A DNA stretch of 64,000 nt. Origin: DASYRM01 sp036004405 (GTDB taxonomy: Bacteria > Acidobacteriota > Vicinamibacteria > Vicinamibacterales > UBA2999). Every line of letters starts with the position of its first letter. The first letter of the stretch is position 1. The notes below the pieces were generated by a model. That model was not told the origin of the DNA. It saw only the letters and a list, made by a program, of their open reading frames with translations, and made no database searches. This document shows, piece by piece, positions 35,314 through 46,716 of this stretch. The stretch covers positions 1 through 64,000 of the forward strand of contig DASYRM010000070.1 in the NCBI GenBank assembly GCA_036004405.1, in the 5' to 3' direction. A program made the position numbers and the translations under genes.

Positions 35314-36975
35314 GTGGCGCTGCTCGCGTGGCCGCTCGTTCAGCGGTACCGCGAGCCGCTTCCGCCGCCCCCGCCGGTCGTACGGGTGCCTTTGGTCGCG
35401 CCGCCCGGCGCGGAGCTTGGCGCCGGCGACGACGCCCTCGACGCCTCCATCTCGCCCGCGGGCGACGTCGTTGCGTTCGTGGCCACCTCCAAGGGGATTT
35501 CGCAACTGTGGCAGCGCCGCGTGGACGCCGAGCAGGCGTCGGCGCTGCCCGGCACCGAGGGCGGCCGTGCGCCGGCGTGGAGTGCCGACGGAAAACGTCT
35601 GGCGTTCGTGGCTGGCCGCCGCTTGAAGGAACTCACCATCGCCAGCGGCGCGGTGCGGGACCTGACCGAGGTTGCCGCGGGCACCGGCGTCGCATGGCTG
35701 GAGGACGGCGCGCTGGTGTTTGGCCCGATGGGCGCGAACACGCTGACCCTGCTGCGCGACGGCAGGCGCACAGCCGCCACCGAGCTGCGCTCCGGAGACA
35801 CCACTCACGCCTGGCCGGTCCGCGCGCCGGGTGGCTTTGCCTACATCGCAACCCAGGGCGACCGCCGGCGGGTGATGCGCTACGTGCACGGCGGCGCCGT
35901 GCACGACCTCGGCACAACCGACGGTCACGCGCTCGTGGCCGGCTCGATCGTGCTGCACGTGCGCGGCGGCGCGCTGCTGGCACAGCGCCTCGACGTCGAC
36001 GCCGGCATCCTGACCGGTCGCGCCACTCCACTCGTTACCCCGGCCGGCACGCTCGACGGGCGCGCGCTCGTCGCCGCGTCGCCGCGGCTGTTGCTGGTGG
36101 CACCGCCCTCCATCCGGGCTCGGGAGCTCGTGTGGCTCGAGCCGGAGGGCACCCGCGGTCCACCCGCCTCCGATCGCGGCGACTACTGGCAGGTGCGGCT
36201 GGCGCCCGACGACCGCACGGCCGCAGTGACGTTGCTCGAGCCGCAGCTCCGGACGCTGGATGTCTACACCGTGCCGCTGCAGCCGGGCCGCGTGACGATG
36301 GGCGTCACACTGGCGCTCGCCGCCGACACCGACCCGGTGTGGTCGCCCGACGGCGCGTCGATCATGTTCCGTTCGCTGCAGGGCGGTGTGCCCCGGCTCT
36401 ACTCCCGCGTCGCCGGCCGTCAGGGCGCTCCGATCCATCCCCTGTCACAGCCAGAGCCCGGCCCCGCGCCCGGCGCGGTGCCGAGCGATTGGCACGCAGG
36501 GGCCGGTGTGTTGAGCACGGCGCCGACGCCGCGCGGCGATACCGATCTCTTCGTGTTCGATGACGCCGGAAGCCGGCCCGTCGTGACCTCGCGCTTCAAC
36601 GAGTCGGACGGACGCTGGTCGCCCGACGGCCGCATGCTCGCGTACGTGTCCGATGAATTCGGGCAGGCCGACGTGTTCGTGCAGCCTTGGCCCGCCGGCG
36701 GCCGCGTGCGCGTCTCCAGCTCCGGCGGCCACCATCCGCGCTGGGGCCGTGACGGTGGCTCGCTCTACTGGCTCCGTGGATCTGAACTCGTGCGCGTCGC
36801 GGTGAGCGCCGCTCCTCTATCGGTGTCGACCCCGGCGCTGGTGGCCGACGTGCCCGGCATCCGCGACTTCGACGTCACCCACCGGGGCGACCGGTTGCTC
36901 GCGATTCTGCCCGCGCAGACGGCCGCACGCGCCGACATCCGCGCGCTCGTGGACTGGCAGTCCGCAGTCCAGTAG
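35314..36975 (+). CDS. Membrane-anchored WD40-like (PD40/TolB-type) beta-propeller protein (at least 553 aa)
   Basis: The protein consists of repeated PD40 blades: ASISPAGDVVAFVATSKGIS, PAWSADGKRLAFVAG, DPVWSPDGASIMFRSLQGG, GRWSPDGRMLAYVSDEFGQA, HPRWGRDGGSLYWLRGSELV. These are the propellers that often follow kinase domains in Acidobacteriota, but no kinase domain is present here. The first standard start is GTG 35314, yet the frame stays open back to 35263 and encodes a membrane anchor (IWRAATVALLVVVALLAWPL); a CTG at 35275 with AGAGGG 8 nt upstream could be the real start. The TAG stop lies in a palindromic element. Confidence 0.78.
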   Translation: MALLAWPLVQRYREPLPPPPPVVRVPLVAPPGAELGAGDDALDASISPAGDVVAFVATSKGISQLWQRRVDAEQASALPGTEGGRAPAWSADGKRLAFVAGRRLKELTIASGAVRDLTEVAAGTGVAWLEDGALVFGPMGANTLTLLRDGRRTAATELRSGDTTHAWPVRAPGGFAYIATQGDRRRVMRYVHGGAVHDLGTTDGHALVAGSIVLHVRGGALLAQRLDVDAGILTGRATPLVTPAGTLDGRALVAASPRLLLVAPPSIRARELVWLEPEGTRGPPASDRGDYWQVRLAPDDRTAAVTLLEPQLRTLDVYTVPLQPGRVTMGVTLALAADTDPVWSPDGASIMFRSLQGGVPRLYSRVAGRQGAPIHPLSQPEPGPAPGAVPSDWHAGAGVLSTAPTPRGDTDLFVFDDAGSRPVVTSRFNESDGRWSPDGRMLAYVSDEFGQADVFVQPWPAGGRVRVSSSGGHHPRWGRDGGSLYWLRGSELVRVAVSAAPLSVSTPALVADVPGIRDFDVTHRGDRLLAILPAQTAARADIRALVDWQSAVQ

Positions 36976-37047
36976 GGGCCGCCTTTCCGCCTTCGCCAGG
37001 CTACGGCGGACCCACCGTAGCTTTAGCGGAGGTGGGCAGGCGGCCCG
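36972..37047 (+). repeat. Composite palindromic element with a second repeat nested in its loop
   Basis: Outer arms gggccgcct (36976-36984) and aggcggccc (37038-37046), with the family flank GTAGG at the left, enclose about 53 nt instead of the usual 2-4. The insert has its own inverted parts (tccgcc...ggcgga, cccacc...ggtggg, ccgtag). The left flank supplies the TAG stop of the propeller gene. The right end abuts the stop of the 2OG oxygenase gene. Confidence 0.65.
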
Positions 37048-37620
37048 TCAATAGAACCAATCCACCACCGCGTCGCGTACGGCGTCGCCGACGCGCGTCA
37101 CCTCGTGCAGCACCGTGGCCGGAAACGCTACCAGCACCCCTTCGGACGGAACGATGTCGATCGGACCGCTGTCGTCCGGGTAGAGCCGGAGCACGCCGCC
37201 AGTGAAGCCCTGGGGCTCGGCGGCATCGCGCGCGCTGTTGAGGAAGACCACGAGCGCCAGCTGCCGATGCGCCGCGCCCGGCCACGACGGCACGTCGCCG
37301 CGATCGCGGTGCGGACGATAGAAGCCGCCGGGCAGGTAGCGAAGGAACCCGGTGCCCTCCCGGACGCCTAGCGTCATCCCGCTGAGCGCAGCCAGCTGCG
37401 GGCGTGCCGCTTCGAACGCCTGCTCGACTGCCGCAAGGGTCGTGCGATCGACCTCGATCGACAGGGTGCGGCGCACGTGATCCTGATGCTCGAAGGCGTG
37501 CTCGAGGATCTCGGCCGGGTCCGCTGCCCCCCGGTCCATCGCCGCGCGGACGGAAGCGCAGACCTCCGCGGAGAGGAAACTGCGCCAGAGCCAATGAGTT
37601 ACCGGCGGCCTGCCGATCAT
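37048..37620 (-). CDS. 2-oxoglutarate/Fe(II)-dependent oxygenase (190 aa)
   Basis: The prolyl-4-hydroxylase-like jelly roll has the iron-binding triad H104-x-D106 (YRPHRDRGDV) and His172 (VLHEVTRVGD), with a 2-oxoglutarate-binding Arg at 175 or 182. The strand LALVVFLNS and the segment GFTGGVLRLYPDD are family-typical. It hydroxylates a protein or small molecule; the target is not evident. Start 37620 is preferred over a longer frame to 37725, because the longer form would run into the promoter of the divergent SPFH gene and adds no family sequence. Confidence 0.82.
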   Translation of the reverse strand: MIGRPPVTHWLWRSFLSAEVCASVRAAMDRGAADPAEILEHAFEHQDHVRRTLSIEVDRTTLAAVEQAFEAARPQLAALSGMTLGVREGTGFLRYLPGGFYRPHRDRGDVPSWPGAAHRQLALVVFLNSARDAAEPQGFTGGVLRLYPDDSGPIDIVPSEGVLVAFPATVLHEVTRVGDAVRDAVVDWFY

Positions 37621-37695
37621 GAGCTGCCCCAGTTTGGACCAGGAATGCACGGCTCGCGAGGGGTGTTCGGAACCTACCGGCTCAACGTTTCCGTA

Positions 37696-37701
37696 TATGA
37701 T
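37696..37701 (+). promoter_or_regulatory. Candidate -10 element TATGAT for the SPFH gene
   Basis: TATGAT lies in the only AT-rich patch between the divergent genes, 43 nt before the SPFH start. A strong Shine-Dalgarno GGGAGGAG lies about 8 nt before that ATG, so this gene has a normal leader. Confidence 0.4.
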
Positions 37702-37744
37702 AGCAAACTGATATCGTCGTGACATCTACGGGAGGAGTTGAGAT

Positions 37745-38623
37745 ATGGTCCGCGAGCGTCTTCGAGATGGAATCCCCGGGCTGCCCGTCCTGCTGCTGGT
37801 CCTGGCCGGCGGCGTGGGCCTCTTCGCCAACGTGGTCCGTCTGATCGGCCAGCACGCCGCCCCACCCGTCGTCGGGTTCACCATTGTGGGGAGCGTGATC
37901 CTCATGATCTTCATGCTCGCCGGGTTCTTCATCGTGAACCCGAACGAAGGGCGTGTGCTGCAGTTCTTCGGCTCCTACGCCGGCACCTCACGCAAGACCG
38001 GCTTGCAATGGCTCGCCCCGTTCTACACGCGGAAGACCATTTCCCTGCGGATGCGAAGCTTCGAAAGCGCGCATCTGAAGGTGAACGACAAGGAAGGCAA
38101 CCCGATCGAGCTCGGCGCCATCGTGGTGTGGAAGGTGGTCGACACCGCCGAGGCCGCCTTCGAGGTGGACAACTACGAGGCCTACGTGCGCGTGCAGAGC
38201 GAATCGGCGCTGCGCAACGCAGCCACGAGCTACCCCTACGACTCGCACGACGAGCCCGGCGTGATTTCGCTGCGCGGCAGCACCGCCGCCGTCGCCGAAC
38301 ACCTGAAGGACGAAATGCAGCAGCGGCTGCAGAAGGCGGGCGTCGAAGTGATCGAGACGCGCATCAGCCACCTGGCCTACGCCCCGGAAATTGCCGCCGC
38401 GATGCTGCAGCGGCAGCAGGCGGGCGCCATCATCGCGGCGCGGACGCGCATCGTGGAAGGCGCGGTGGGGATGGTGGAAATGGCGCTCGAGTCGCTCTCG
38501 AAGCGCGGCGTGGTGCAGCTCGACGAGGAGCGCAAGGCCGCGATGGTCAGCAACCTGCTCGTCGTGCTCTGCGGCGAGAGAGCGGCGCAGCCGATCGTCA
38601 ACACCGGGACCATCTACCAGTAA
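37745..38623 (+). CDS. SPFH/band-7 (stomatin-prohibitin family) membrane protein (292 aa)
   Basis: Two hydrophobic segments at the N-terminus (LPVLLLVLAGGVGLFANVVR and VGFTIVGSVILMIFMLAGFF) are followed by the band-7 domain. Visible SPFH blocks are IVNPNEGRVLQFFGSYAGTS, GLQWLAPFYTRKTISLRMRS and AIVVWKVVDTAEAAFEV, with the helical C-terminal arm ARTRIVEGAVGMVEMALESL. SPFH proteins oligomerise into membrane rings that organise proteases or lipid microdomains. The following small gene begins 15 nt after its stop and is nearly always paired with this SPFH subtype in related genomes, as far as I recall. Confidence 0.88.
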   Translation: MVRERLRDGIPGLPVLLLVLAGGVGLFANVVRLIGQHAAPPVVGFTIVGSVILMIFMLAGFFIVNPNEGRVLQFFGSYAGTSRKTGLQWLAPFYTRKTISLRMRSFESAHLKVNDKEGNPIELGAIVVWKVVDTAEAAFEVDNYEAYVRVQSESALRNAATSYPYDSHDEPGVISLRGSTAAVAEHLKDEMQQRLQKAGVEVIETRISHLAYAPEIAAAMLQRQQAGAIIAARTRIVEGAVGMVEMALESLSKRGVVQLDEERKAAMVSNLLVVLCGERAAQPIVNTGTIYQ

Positions 38624-38638
38624 AGGAGCCCGGGGGCC

Positions 38639-38860
38639 GTGTCCGATCGAAAGTCGTTCCTCCTTCGCGCCGACGCCGCCACCCTCGAAGCGATGCAGCG
38701 GTGGGCCAACGACGACCTGCGCAGCCTGAATGCGCAGGTCGAGTTCGTGCTGCGCGGCGCGCTCCGCGCCGCTGGACGGCTGGTGGCCCCAGCGCCGCCC
38801 GAGAGCGCAGAGGGGTCAGGTCCCCCCCAGCCAGCAAAGCCCCCAGGGGATGCCCTATAG
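38639..38860 (+). CDS. Small Arc/ribbon-helix-helix-like protein beside the SPFH gene (73 aa)
   Basis: The sequence starts with a short strand (RKSFLLRADAATLEAMQRWA) and continues to DDLRSLNAQVEFVLRGALRA, the pattern of an Arc/MetJ-type ribbon-helix-helix domain. A proline-rich tail follows. Start GTG 38639 has AAAGGAG about 10 nt upstream. It could be a DNA-binding autoregulator of the SPFH gene, or it may bind a protein partner; the toxin-antitoxin label sometimes given to such proteins is not supported by a toxin gene here. Confidence 0.65.
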   Translation: MSDRKSFLLRADAATLEAMQRWANDDLRSLNAQVEFVLRGALRAAGRLVAPAPPESAEGSGPPQPAKPPGDAL

Positions 38861-38890
38861 TGCACACCCCTTCGTTCCGATACACGCCCC

Positions 38891-39904
38891 GTGGCGACAC
38901 AGGTGCACACTCCGGCAGCCGCGCCGATGCGGCCGCTTCTCAAGTGGGCAGGCGGCAAACGCCAGCTTCTGCCGGCACTTGCGGCCTATTACCCGGCGCG
39001 GTTCGACCGCTACGTCGAGGCCTTCCTGGGGAGCGGCGCGGTGTTCTTCGACCTGCTGGCGCAGGGCCGGCTGGCCGGCACGCGGGTGACGCTGGCCGAC
39101 GTGAACCCGGATTTGATCGGGTGCTACCGCACGCTGCGCGACCACACCAGCCAGGTGATTGCCGCGCTCGCGGCGCTCGAAGCCGAGCACCGGTCGCTCG
39201 GCGAGGCGTGCTACTACGACGTGCGCGACCGCCGGTTCAACCCGGAGCGCGTCGAGCCGTTTGCCAAGGGGCTCGAAGGCCGCCGGCGCCTGGCGGCGGC
39301 GTATCCGCCCGCACTCGCGGCGATGCTGATCTTTCTCAATCGCACCGGCTTCAACGGCTTGTTCCGTCTCAATCGAAGCGGCGCGTTCAACGTGCCCGCA
39401 GGCCGCTACACCGAGCCGCGGATCTGCGATCCGGCGCACCTGCGGACGGTGGCCGAGGCCTTCCGCGCGCCCGGCGTGACGCTCGAGTTGAGCGGTTTCG
39501 AAGCCGTGCTCGCGGATGCGGGCCCGGGCGACTTCGTCTATTGCGATCCGCCGTACGCGCCTCTGAGCCGCACGGCGAGCTTCGCCAACTACACGGCCGA
39601 CGGATTCACGTCGGAGGATCAGGTGCGGCTGTGCGCGGCGGTCACCGACGCGTGCGCGCGTGGCGCCACAGTGGTGCTGTCGAATTCCAGCGCCGACGAG
39701 ATCGTCGGGCTGTATTCGAGCGAGGGCCCGCGCCACGCCGGCCTGGTCGTGCACCGCGTTCCTGCGCGGCGGATGATCAACTCGCGCGCGACGGCGCGCG
39801 GCCCGGTCGACGAGCTGATCGTCACCAACAGCCGCCCGTCGCTGGCGCGGGTGCGGCCGCGCATGCTGCCGGCTCTTCCGGCGCGCCGTCGAAAGACGGC
39901 CTAA
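38891..39904 (+). CDS. DNA adenine-N6 methylase, Dam/MT-D12 family (337 aa)
   Basis: MT-D12 signature blocks in order: PLLKWAGGKRQLLPAL (motif X), YVEAFLGSGAVFFDLL (motif I, AdoMet binding), LIFLNRTGFNGLFRLNRSGA, FVYCDPPYAPLSRTASFANY (catalytic DPPY) and VLSNSSADEIVGLYS. It transfers a methyl group to adenine N6, probably in GATC or a related site. The gene is an orphan: no restriction endonuclease lies beside it, so a role in regulation, repair or replication timing is more likely than restriction. Start is GTG 38891 with a GATACA -10-like hexamer 6 nt upstream; ATG 38927 is an alternative. Confidence 0.92.
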   Translation: MATQVHTPAAAPMRPLLKWAGGKRQLLPALAAYYPARFDRYVEAFLGSGAVFFDLLAQGRLAGTRVTLADVNPDLIGCYRTLRDHTSQVIAALAALEAEHRSLGEACYYDVRDRRFNPERVEPFAKGLEGRRRLAAAYPPALAAMLIFLNRTGFNGLFRLNRSGAFNVPAGRYTEPRICDPAHLRTVAEAFRAPGVTLELSGFEAVLADAGPGDFVYCDPPYAPLSRTASFANYTADGFTSEDQVRLCAAVTDACARGATVVLSNSSADEIVGLYSSEGPRHAGLVVHRVPARRMINSRATARGPVDELIVTNSRPSLARVRPRMLPALPARRRKTA

Positions 39905-39969
39905 AGGCCAGCGAGGCTCCGCCCTTGAATGACAAGCCCGGCTCCGCCTCGCTAGCGCAGTATTTGATT

Positions 39970-39988
39970 GCCCGCCCTCCGGGCGGGC
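39970..39988. repeat. GC-rich hairpin after the methylase gene
   Basis: gcccgcc-ctccg-ggcgggc forms a 7-bp perfect stem 66 nt after the methylase stop, followed by gtaggg, which recalls the flank of the palindromic family. No T tract follows. Confidence 0.5.
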
Positions 39989-40053
39989 GTAGGGAAAACC
40001 CTGGGGAATGCCCTCTTTTGCGCATGGGAAATCCGGAGTACGCTGCAGGAGAC

Positions 40054-40137
40054 GCGAAAGTGGCGGAACTGGCAGACGCGCCAGACTTAGGATCTGGTAC
40101 CCGAAAGGGTGTGTGGGTTCGAGTCCCTCCTTTCGCA
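40054..40137 (+). tRNA. tRNA-Leu (anticodon TAG)
   Basis: The acceptor stem GCGAAAG (40054-40060) pairs with CTTTCGC (40130-40136), and A40137 is the discriminator; CCA is not encoded. The anticodon stem CCAGA/TCTGG encloses the loop CTTAGGA with anticodon TAG at 40088-40090, reading CUA leucine codons. A long variable arm (ACCCGAAAGGGT) confirms the class II leucine type, and the T loop TTCGAGT is present. A weak promoter (TTTGCG then TACGCT) lies just upstream. Confidence 0.95.
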
Positions 40138-40286
40138 CTCCTTCGCTCGCGCCTGCAACGCGGCCTGCCCACCGAAGCGCGAGCTACGGAGTGCAAGCAC
40201 CCGCGCGAAGGTGGGAGCTACGGAGCGCAGGCACCTGCCAGGCGAAGGAGTGTCCGCCGTAGCGCGTAGCGCGAAGGTGGACCACT
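40138..40286. repeat. Short-repeat patch between tRNA-Leu and tig
   Basis: A direct repeat of 20 bases with 18 identical (40181-40200 and 40215-40234, core gagctacggag.gca.gcac) is interleaved with gcgaaggtgg motifs and an inverted tccgccgtagcg unit. The same motifs (ccgccttcgc, gctacggcgga) occur in the loop of the composite element at 36972. No gene is seen here. Confidence 0.55.
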
Positions 40287-40295
40287 AAAGGTGAC

Positions 40296-41591
40296 ATGAA
40301 GGCCGACCTCCAAGATATCTCCGATACCCAGAAGACCCTGACCGTCGAGATCCCGAGCGACCTCGTCGATGCCGAGATCGATCGCATTGCCAAGGGCTAC
40401 GCGCGGCAGGCGCGCCTGCCCGGCTTCCGCCCCGGCAAAGCGCCCGCCTCGGTGATCAAGCAGCGGTTCCGCGATCAGATCCACCACGACGTCATGCACG
40501 GGCTCATCCCGAAGGCGGTGGAAAGGGCGCTCACCGAGCGCGGCATCGAGCCGGTGAACACGCCCAACATCACCAACGTCGCCCTGCACGAGGGGCAGCC
40601 GCTGACGTTCACGGCCGCGGTCGAAACCGTGCCCGCCTTCGACCCCGGCGACCTGTCGTCGATCGCGGTCACGCGCACGCTGACGACCATCACCGACGCG
40701 ACCGTCGATCAGACGCTGCAGCGGCTGCGTGAGCGCGCCGGCAAGCTCGAACCGGTCGAGGCGCGGCCCGTGGCCGACGGCGACACGCTCGTCGCCGACC
40801 TCGTGCGCACCGACGCCGACGGCGCCACCGAGCCGCACAACGACATCACGATTCAGGTGGGGTCGCCCGCCAACCCGCCCGGCTTCGACGCCGGCCTGGT
40901 GGGCATGAACGCCGGCGAGACCAAGACGTTCGACGTGCAGTTCCCTGCCGAGTACACCGTGAAGGAGCTGGCGGGCACGACGGTGACCTACAAGGTCACG
41001 GTGAAGGAGATCCGTCGCCGCGTGCTGCCGGAGCTCGACGACGAATTCGCCAAGGACGTGGGGGCGTTCGAGTCGCTCGCCGCCCTGCGCGACCGCGTGC
41101 GCGCGGACCTGCAGGAGGAAGCCGCCGACACCACCACGCGGAGCCTGCGCGGCGACCTGCTGCAGCAGCTCGGCAAGCGCCTGAGCTTCGATCCCCCTGC
41201 ATCGCTGGTGGACCGGGAGATGGACCGCCGCGTGGAAGAGTTCGCGCGTCAGCTGATGCAGCAGAAGATGGATCCGCGCCAGGCGGGCATCGACTGGGAC
41301 CAGTTCCGTGAAGCGCAGCGGGAGCCGGCGATAGCCTCGGTGGCGAGCGCGCTCGTGCTCGACGAGATCGCGCGCCGCGAGCATCTGACGGTCGCGCCCG
41401 AAGAGGTCGATAAGGAGATCGAACGCTTCGCCGAACAGGCGGGGCGAACGCCCGCGGCGCTGCGGGCACAGCTGGAAAAAGAAGGCGGAGTGTCGCGGCT
41501 CACGGTGGGCCTGCGGCGGGAGAAGGCGGTTGACTTGGCGATGTCCCGTGCTACGATCACGGAGACCCGCCGAGAAGCCGACGGCGCGTGA
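40296..41591 (+). CDS. tig: Trigger factor (431 aa)
   Basis: The N-terminal ribosome-binding domain has the signature GFRPGKAP in ARLPGFRPGKAPASVIKQRF. The middle FKBP-like PPIase domain follows (VADGDTLVADLVRTDADG, GLVGMNAGETKTFDVQFPAE) and then the helical C-terminal chaperone arms (DLQEEAADTTTRSLRGDLLQ, MDRRVEEFARQLMQQ). It binds nascent chains at the exit tunnel. Length equals that of typical trigger factors. It opens the tig-clpP-clpX-lon cluster and has an AAAGGTG ribosome-binding site. Confidence 0.97.
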   Translation: MKADLQDISDTQKTLTVEIPSDLVDAEIDRIAKGYARQARLPGFRPGKAPASVIKQRFRDQIHHDVMHGLIPKAVERALTERGIEPVNTPNITNVALHEGQPLTFTAAVETVPAFDPGDLSSIAVTRTLTTITDATVDQTLQRLRERAGKLEPVEARPVADGDTLVADLVRTDADGATEPHNDITIQVGSPANPPGFDAGLVGMNAGETKTFDVQFPAEYTVKELAGTTVTYKVTVKEIRRRVLPELDDEFAKDVGAFESLAALRDRVRADLQEEAADTTTRSLRGDLLQQLGKRLSFDPPASLVDREMDRRVEEFARQLMQQKMDPRQAGIDWDQFREAQREPAIASVASALVLDEIARREHLTVAPEEVDKEIERFAEQAGRTPAALRAQLEKEGGVSRLTVGLRREKAVDLAMSRATITETRREADGA

Positions 41592-41666
41592 GGAGTCGAG
41601 GCAGACGAATCGCGTGTTCCCGGACGCCAACCGTCAAGAATTCCAAATCGAAGCACAAATCGAAAT

Positions 41667-41672
41667 TATTGT
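41667..41672 (+). promoter_or_regulatory. Candidate -10 element TATTGT for clpP, leaderless spacing
   Basis: An AT-rich stretch (aaatcgaaattattgtg) contrasts with the surroundings. TATTGT is followed by exactly 6 nt and the clpP ATG. This may give clpP expression independent of tig. Confidence 0.4.
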
Positions 41673-41678
41673 GAAGCC

Positions 41679-42275
41679 ATGAGCCACGCCCAGCTTGTGC
41701 CGATGGTGGTCGAACAGACCAACCGCGGTGAACGCGCCTACGACATCTTCTCGCGGCTGCTGAAGGACAGCATCATCTTCATCGGCACGGCGATCGACGA
41801 CACGATTGCCAACCTCGCGATTGCGCAGATGCTGTTCCTCGAGGCGGAGGATCCCGACAAGGACATCATGCTGTACATCAACAGCCCGGGTGGCTCGATC
41901 ACCGCCGGGCTGGCGATCTACGACACGATGCAGTTCATCAAGCCCGACGTGCAGACCATCTGCATCGGCCAGGCGGCGTCGATGGCGGCCGTGCTGCTGT
42001 CCGCCGGCGCCAAGGGCAAGCGCTACTCGTTGCCGAATTCCAGAATCGTGATCCACCAGCCGCTCATGCAGGGGCTGGCGGGGCAGGCCACCGACATCGA
42101 CATCCACGCCCGGGAAATCCTGCGCATGCGCGAGCGACTGAACGAGATCCTGGTGCACCACACCGGCCAGTCGTTCAAGCGGATCCAGGAGGATACCGAA
42201 CGGGACTACATCATGTCGGCGGACCAGGGGAAGGAATACGGGATTATCGATGACGTCATCCGGAAACGGGTGTAG
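41679..42275 (+). CDS. clpP: ATP-dependent Clp protease proteolytic subunit (198 aa)
   Basis: The serine-protease triad is visible: Ser101 in CIGQAASMAAVLLSAG, His126 in SRIVIHQPLMQG and the Asp in EDTERDYIMS. The N-terminus has no long propeptide. The IGF-loop docking site for ClpX lies on the heptamer surface formed by this sequence. It is a tetradecameric cytoplasmic protease, and its unfoldase partner clpX follows at 99 nt. Length is normal. Confidence 0.97.
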   Translation: MSHAQLVPMVVEQTNRGERAYDIFSRLLKDSIIFIGTAIDDTIANLAIAQMLFLEAEDPDKDIMLYINSPGGSITAGLAIYDTMQFIKPDVQTICIGQAASMAAVLLSAGAKGKRYSLPNSRIVIHQPLMQGLAGQATDIDIHAREILRMRERLNEILVHHTGQSFKRIQEDTERDYIMSADQGKEYGIIDDVIRKRV

Positions 42276-42346
42276 ACTCGATCCAGGGTTCCAGGCATTC
42301 GCGGCGATAACCGCAAGCTTTTCAAGGCGATAGCGCGTTACCAGAC

Positions 42347-42352
42347 TATAGG
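42347..42352 (+). promoter_or_regulatory. Candidate -10 element TATAGG before clpX
   Basis: Located in the 99-nt clpP-clpX gap, 22 nt before the clpX ATG. It could allow clpX expression from its own promoter; no clear -35 is seen. Confidence 0.3.
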
Positions 42353-42374
42353 GCTCACCAAGGCACAGAGGCGC

Positions 42375-43622
<1,248 letters not shown>

Positions 43623-43670
43623 CTTCTCCCCACGGTCTAAGGCCCAAGGCCGAAGGCCTACAAGGATCTA

Positions 43671-46052
<2,382 letters not shown>

Positions 46053-46057
46053 TGAAC

Positions 46058-46081
46058 GGGCCGCCTGAAGGCGGCTCCTAC
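46058..46081 (-). repeat. Dispersed palindromic element after lon
   Basis: gggccgcct-ga-aggcggctc then ctac on the plus strand, with one C-to-T change in the right arm. A related but degenerate unit with a GTAGGGGCC left flank and ggcggcccc right arm follows at about 46093-46134. Both lie between lon and engB. Confidence 0.65.
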
Positions 46082-46137
46082 AAGGCGGTAGTCGTAGGGG
46101 CCTGCCTCCGCAAAGGCAAGCGCGGCGGCCCCGTCCG

Positions 46138-46716
46138 ATGAACATCACGGCCGAGTTCGTCACCAGCGCCGCCGGCGCCGAAGGGTTTCCCCGGGACCGG
46201 CTGCCCGAAGTCGCGATGGTGGGCCGGTCGAATGTCGGAAAGTCGAGCCTGATCAACGCCCTCGTGCGCCAGCCGCTGGCGCGCACGAGCGCCGCGGCAG
46301 GGAAAACACGATTGGCCAACTTTTTCCGGGTACGCCGGGGTACGGCACCGGCTTTGTATCTGGTGGATCTGCCTGGGTACGGATATGCGCGCGGTGGAGA
46401 TGCCGCGGAGGAATTCACCCGCCTGACCGACGCGTACTTCGCGCGGGACGTGGCCGTGCTGCTGCTCGTGGACGCCCGTCATCCGGGGCTCGAGTCGGAC
46501 CTCGAGGCCTGGCGCTGGTTGGCGACGCATCAGTGCCCGAGACACGTCGTAGGAACCAAGGTTGACAAGCTGACGCGGGCCGAACGGGTGCGGCACGCAC
46601 GTACGTTTGATTCGTTGTTTGATGCCCCGGTGTCGCTGGTGTCAGCGCATACGGGGGAAGGACTGGACGCACTGTGGAAGACGATCACAAGCCTGCCAAA
46701 TCGGACGGCGGCGTAG
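46138..46716 (+). CDS. engB: Ribosome biogenesis GTPase EngB/YihA/YsxC (192 aa)
   Basis: GTPase motifs in order: G1 GRSNVGKSSLINAL, G2 region KTRLANFFRV, G3 LVDLPGYGYARGG, G4 GTKVDKLTRAERVRHA and G5 SAHTGEGLDALW. These define the TrmE-Era-EngA-EngB-Septin-like family EngB branch, which is needed for large-subunit assembly. Length is typical. The last 43 nt overlap the start of rho in another frame. Its placement after lon is the same as in Bacillus. Confidence 0.95.
   Translation: MNITAEFVTSAAGAEGFPRDRLPEVAMVGRSNVGKSSLINALVRQPLARTSAAAGKTRLANFFRVRRGTAPALYLVDLPGYGYARGGDAAEEFTRLTDAYFARDVAVLLLVDARHPGLESDLEAWRWLATHQCPRHVVGTKVDKLTRAERVRHARTFDSLFDAPVSLVSAHTGEGLDALWKTITSLPNRTAA

Noticed and set aside
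37621..37725. N-terminal extension of the 2OG oxygenase
   Set aside because: It would run to within 20 nt of the divergent SPFH start and overlap its -10 element; the family fold starts after 37620.
38639..38860. Toxin-antitoxin module formed by the small ribbon-helix-helix-like protein
   Set aside because: Neither neighbour is a toxin; SPFH and Dam are on either side. Only a regulator-like fold can be claimed.
46093..46134. A full extra copy of the palindromic element between lon and engB
   Set aside because: The flank and outer arm are there but the inner part does not pair well; counted only as a degenerate relative of the copy at 46058.
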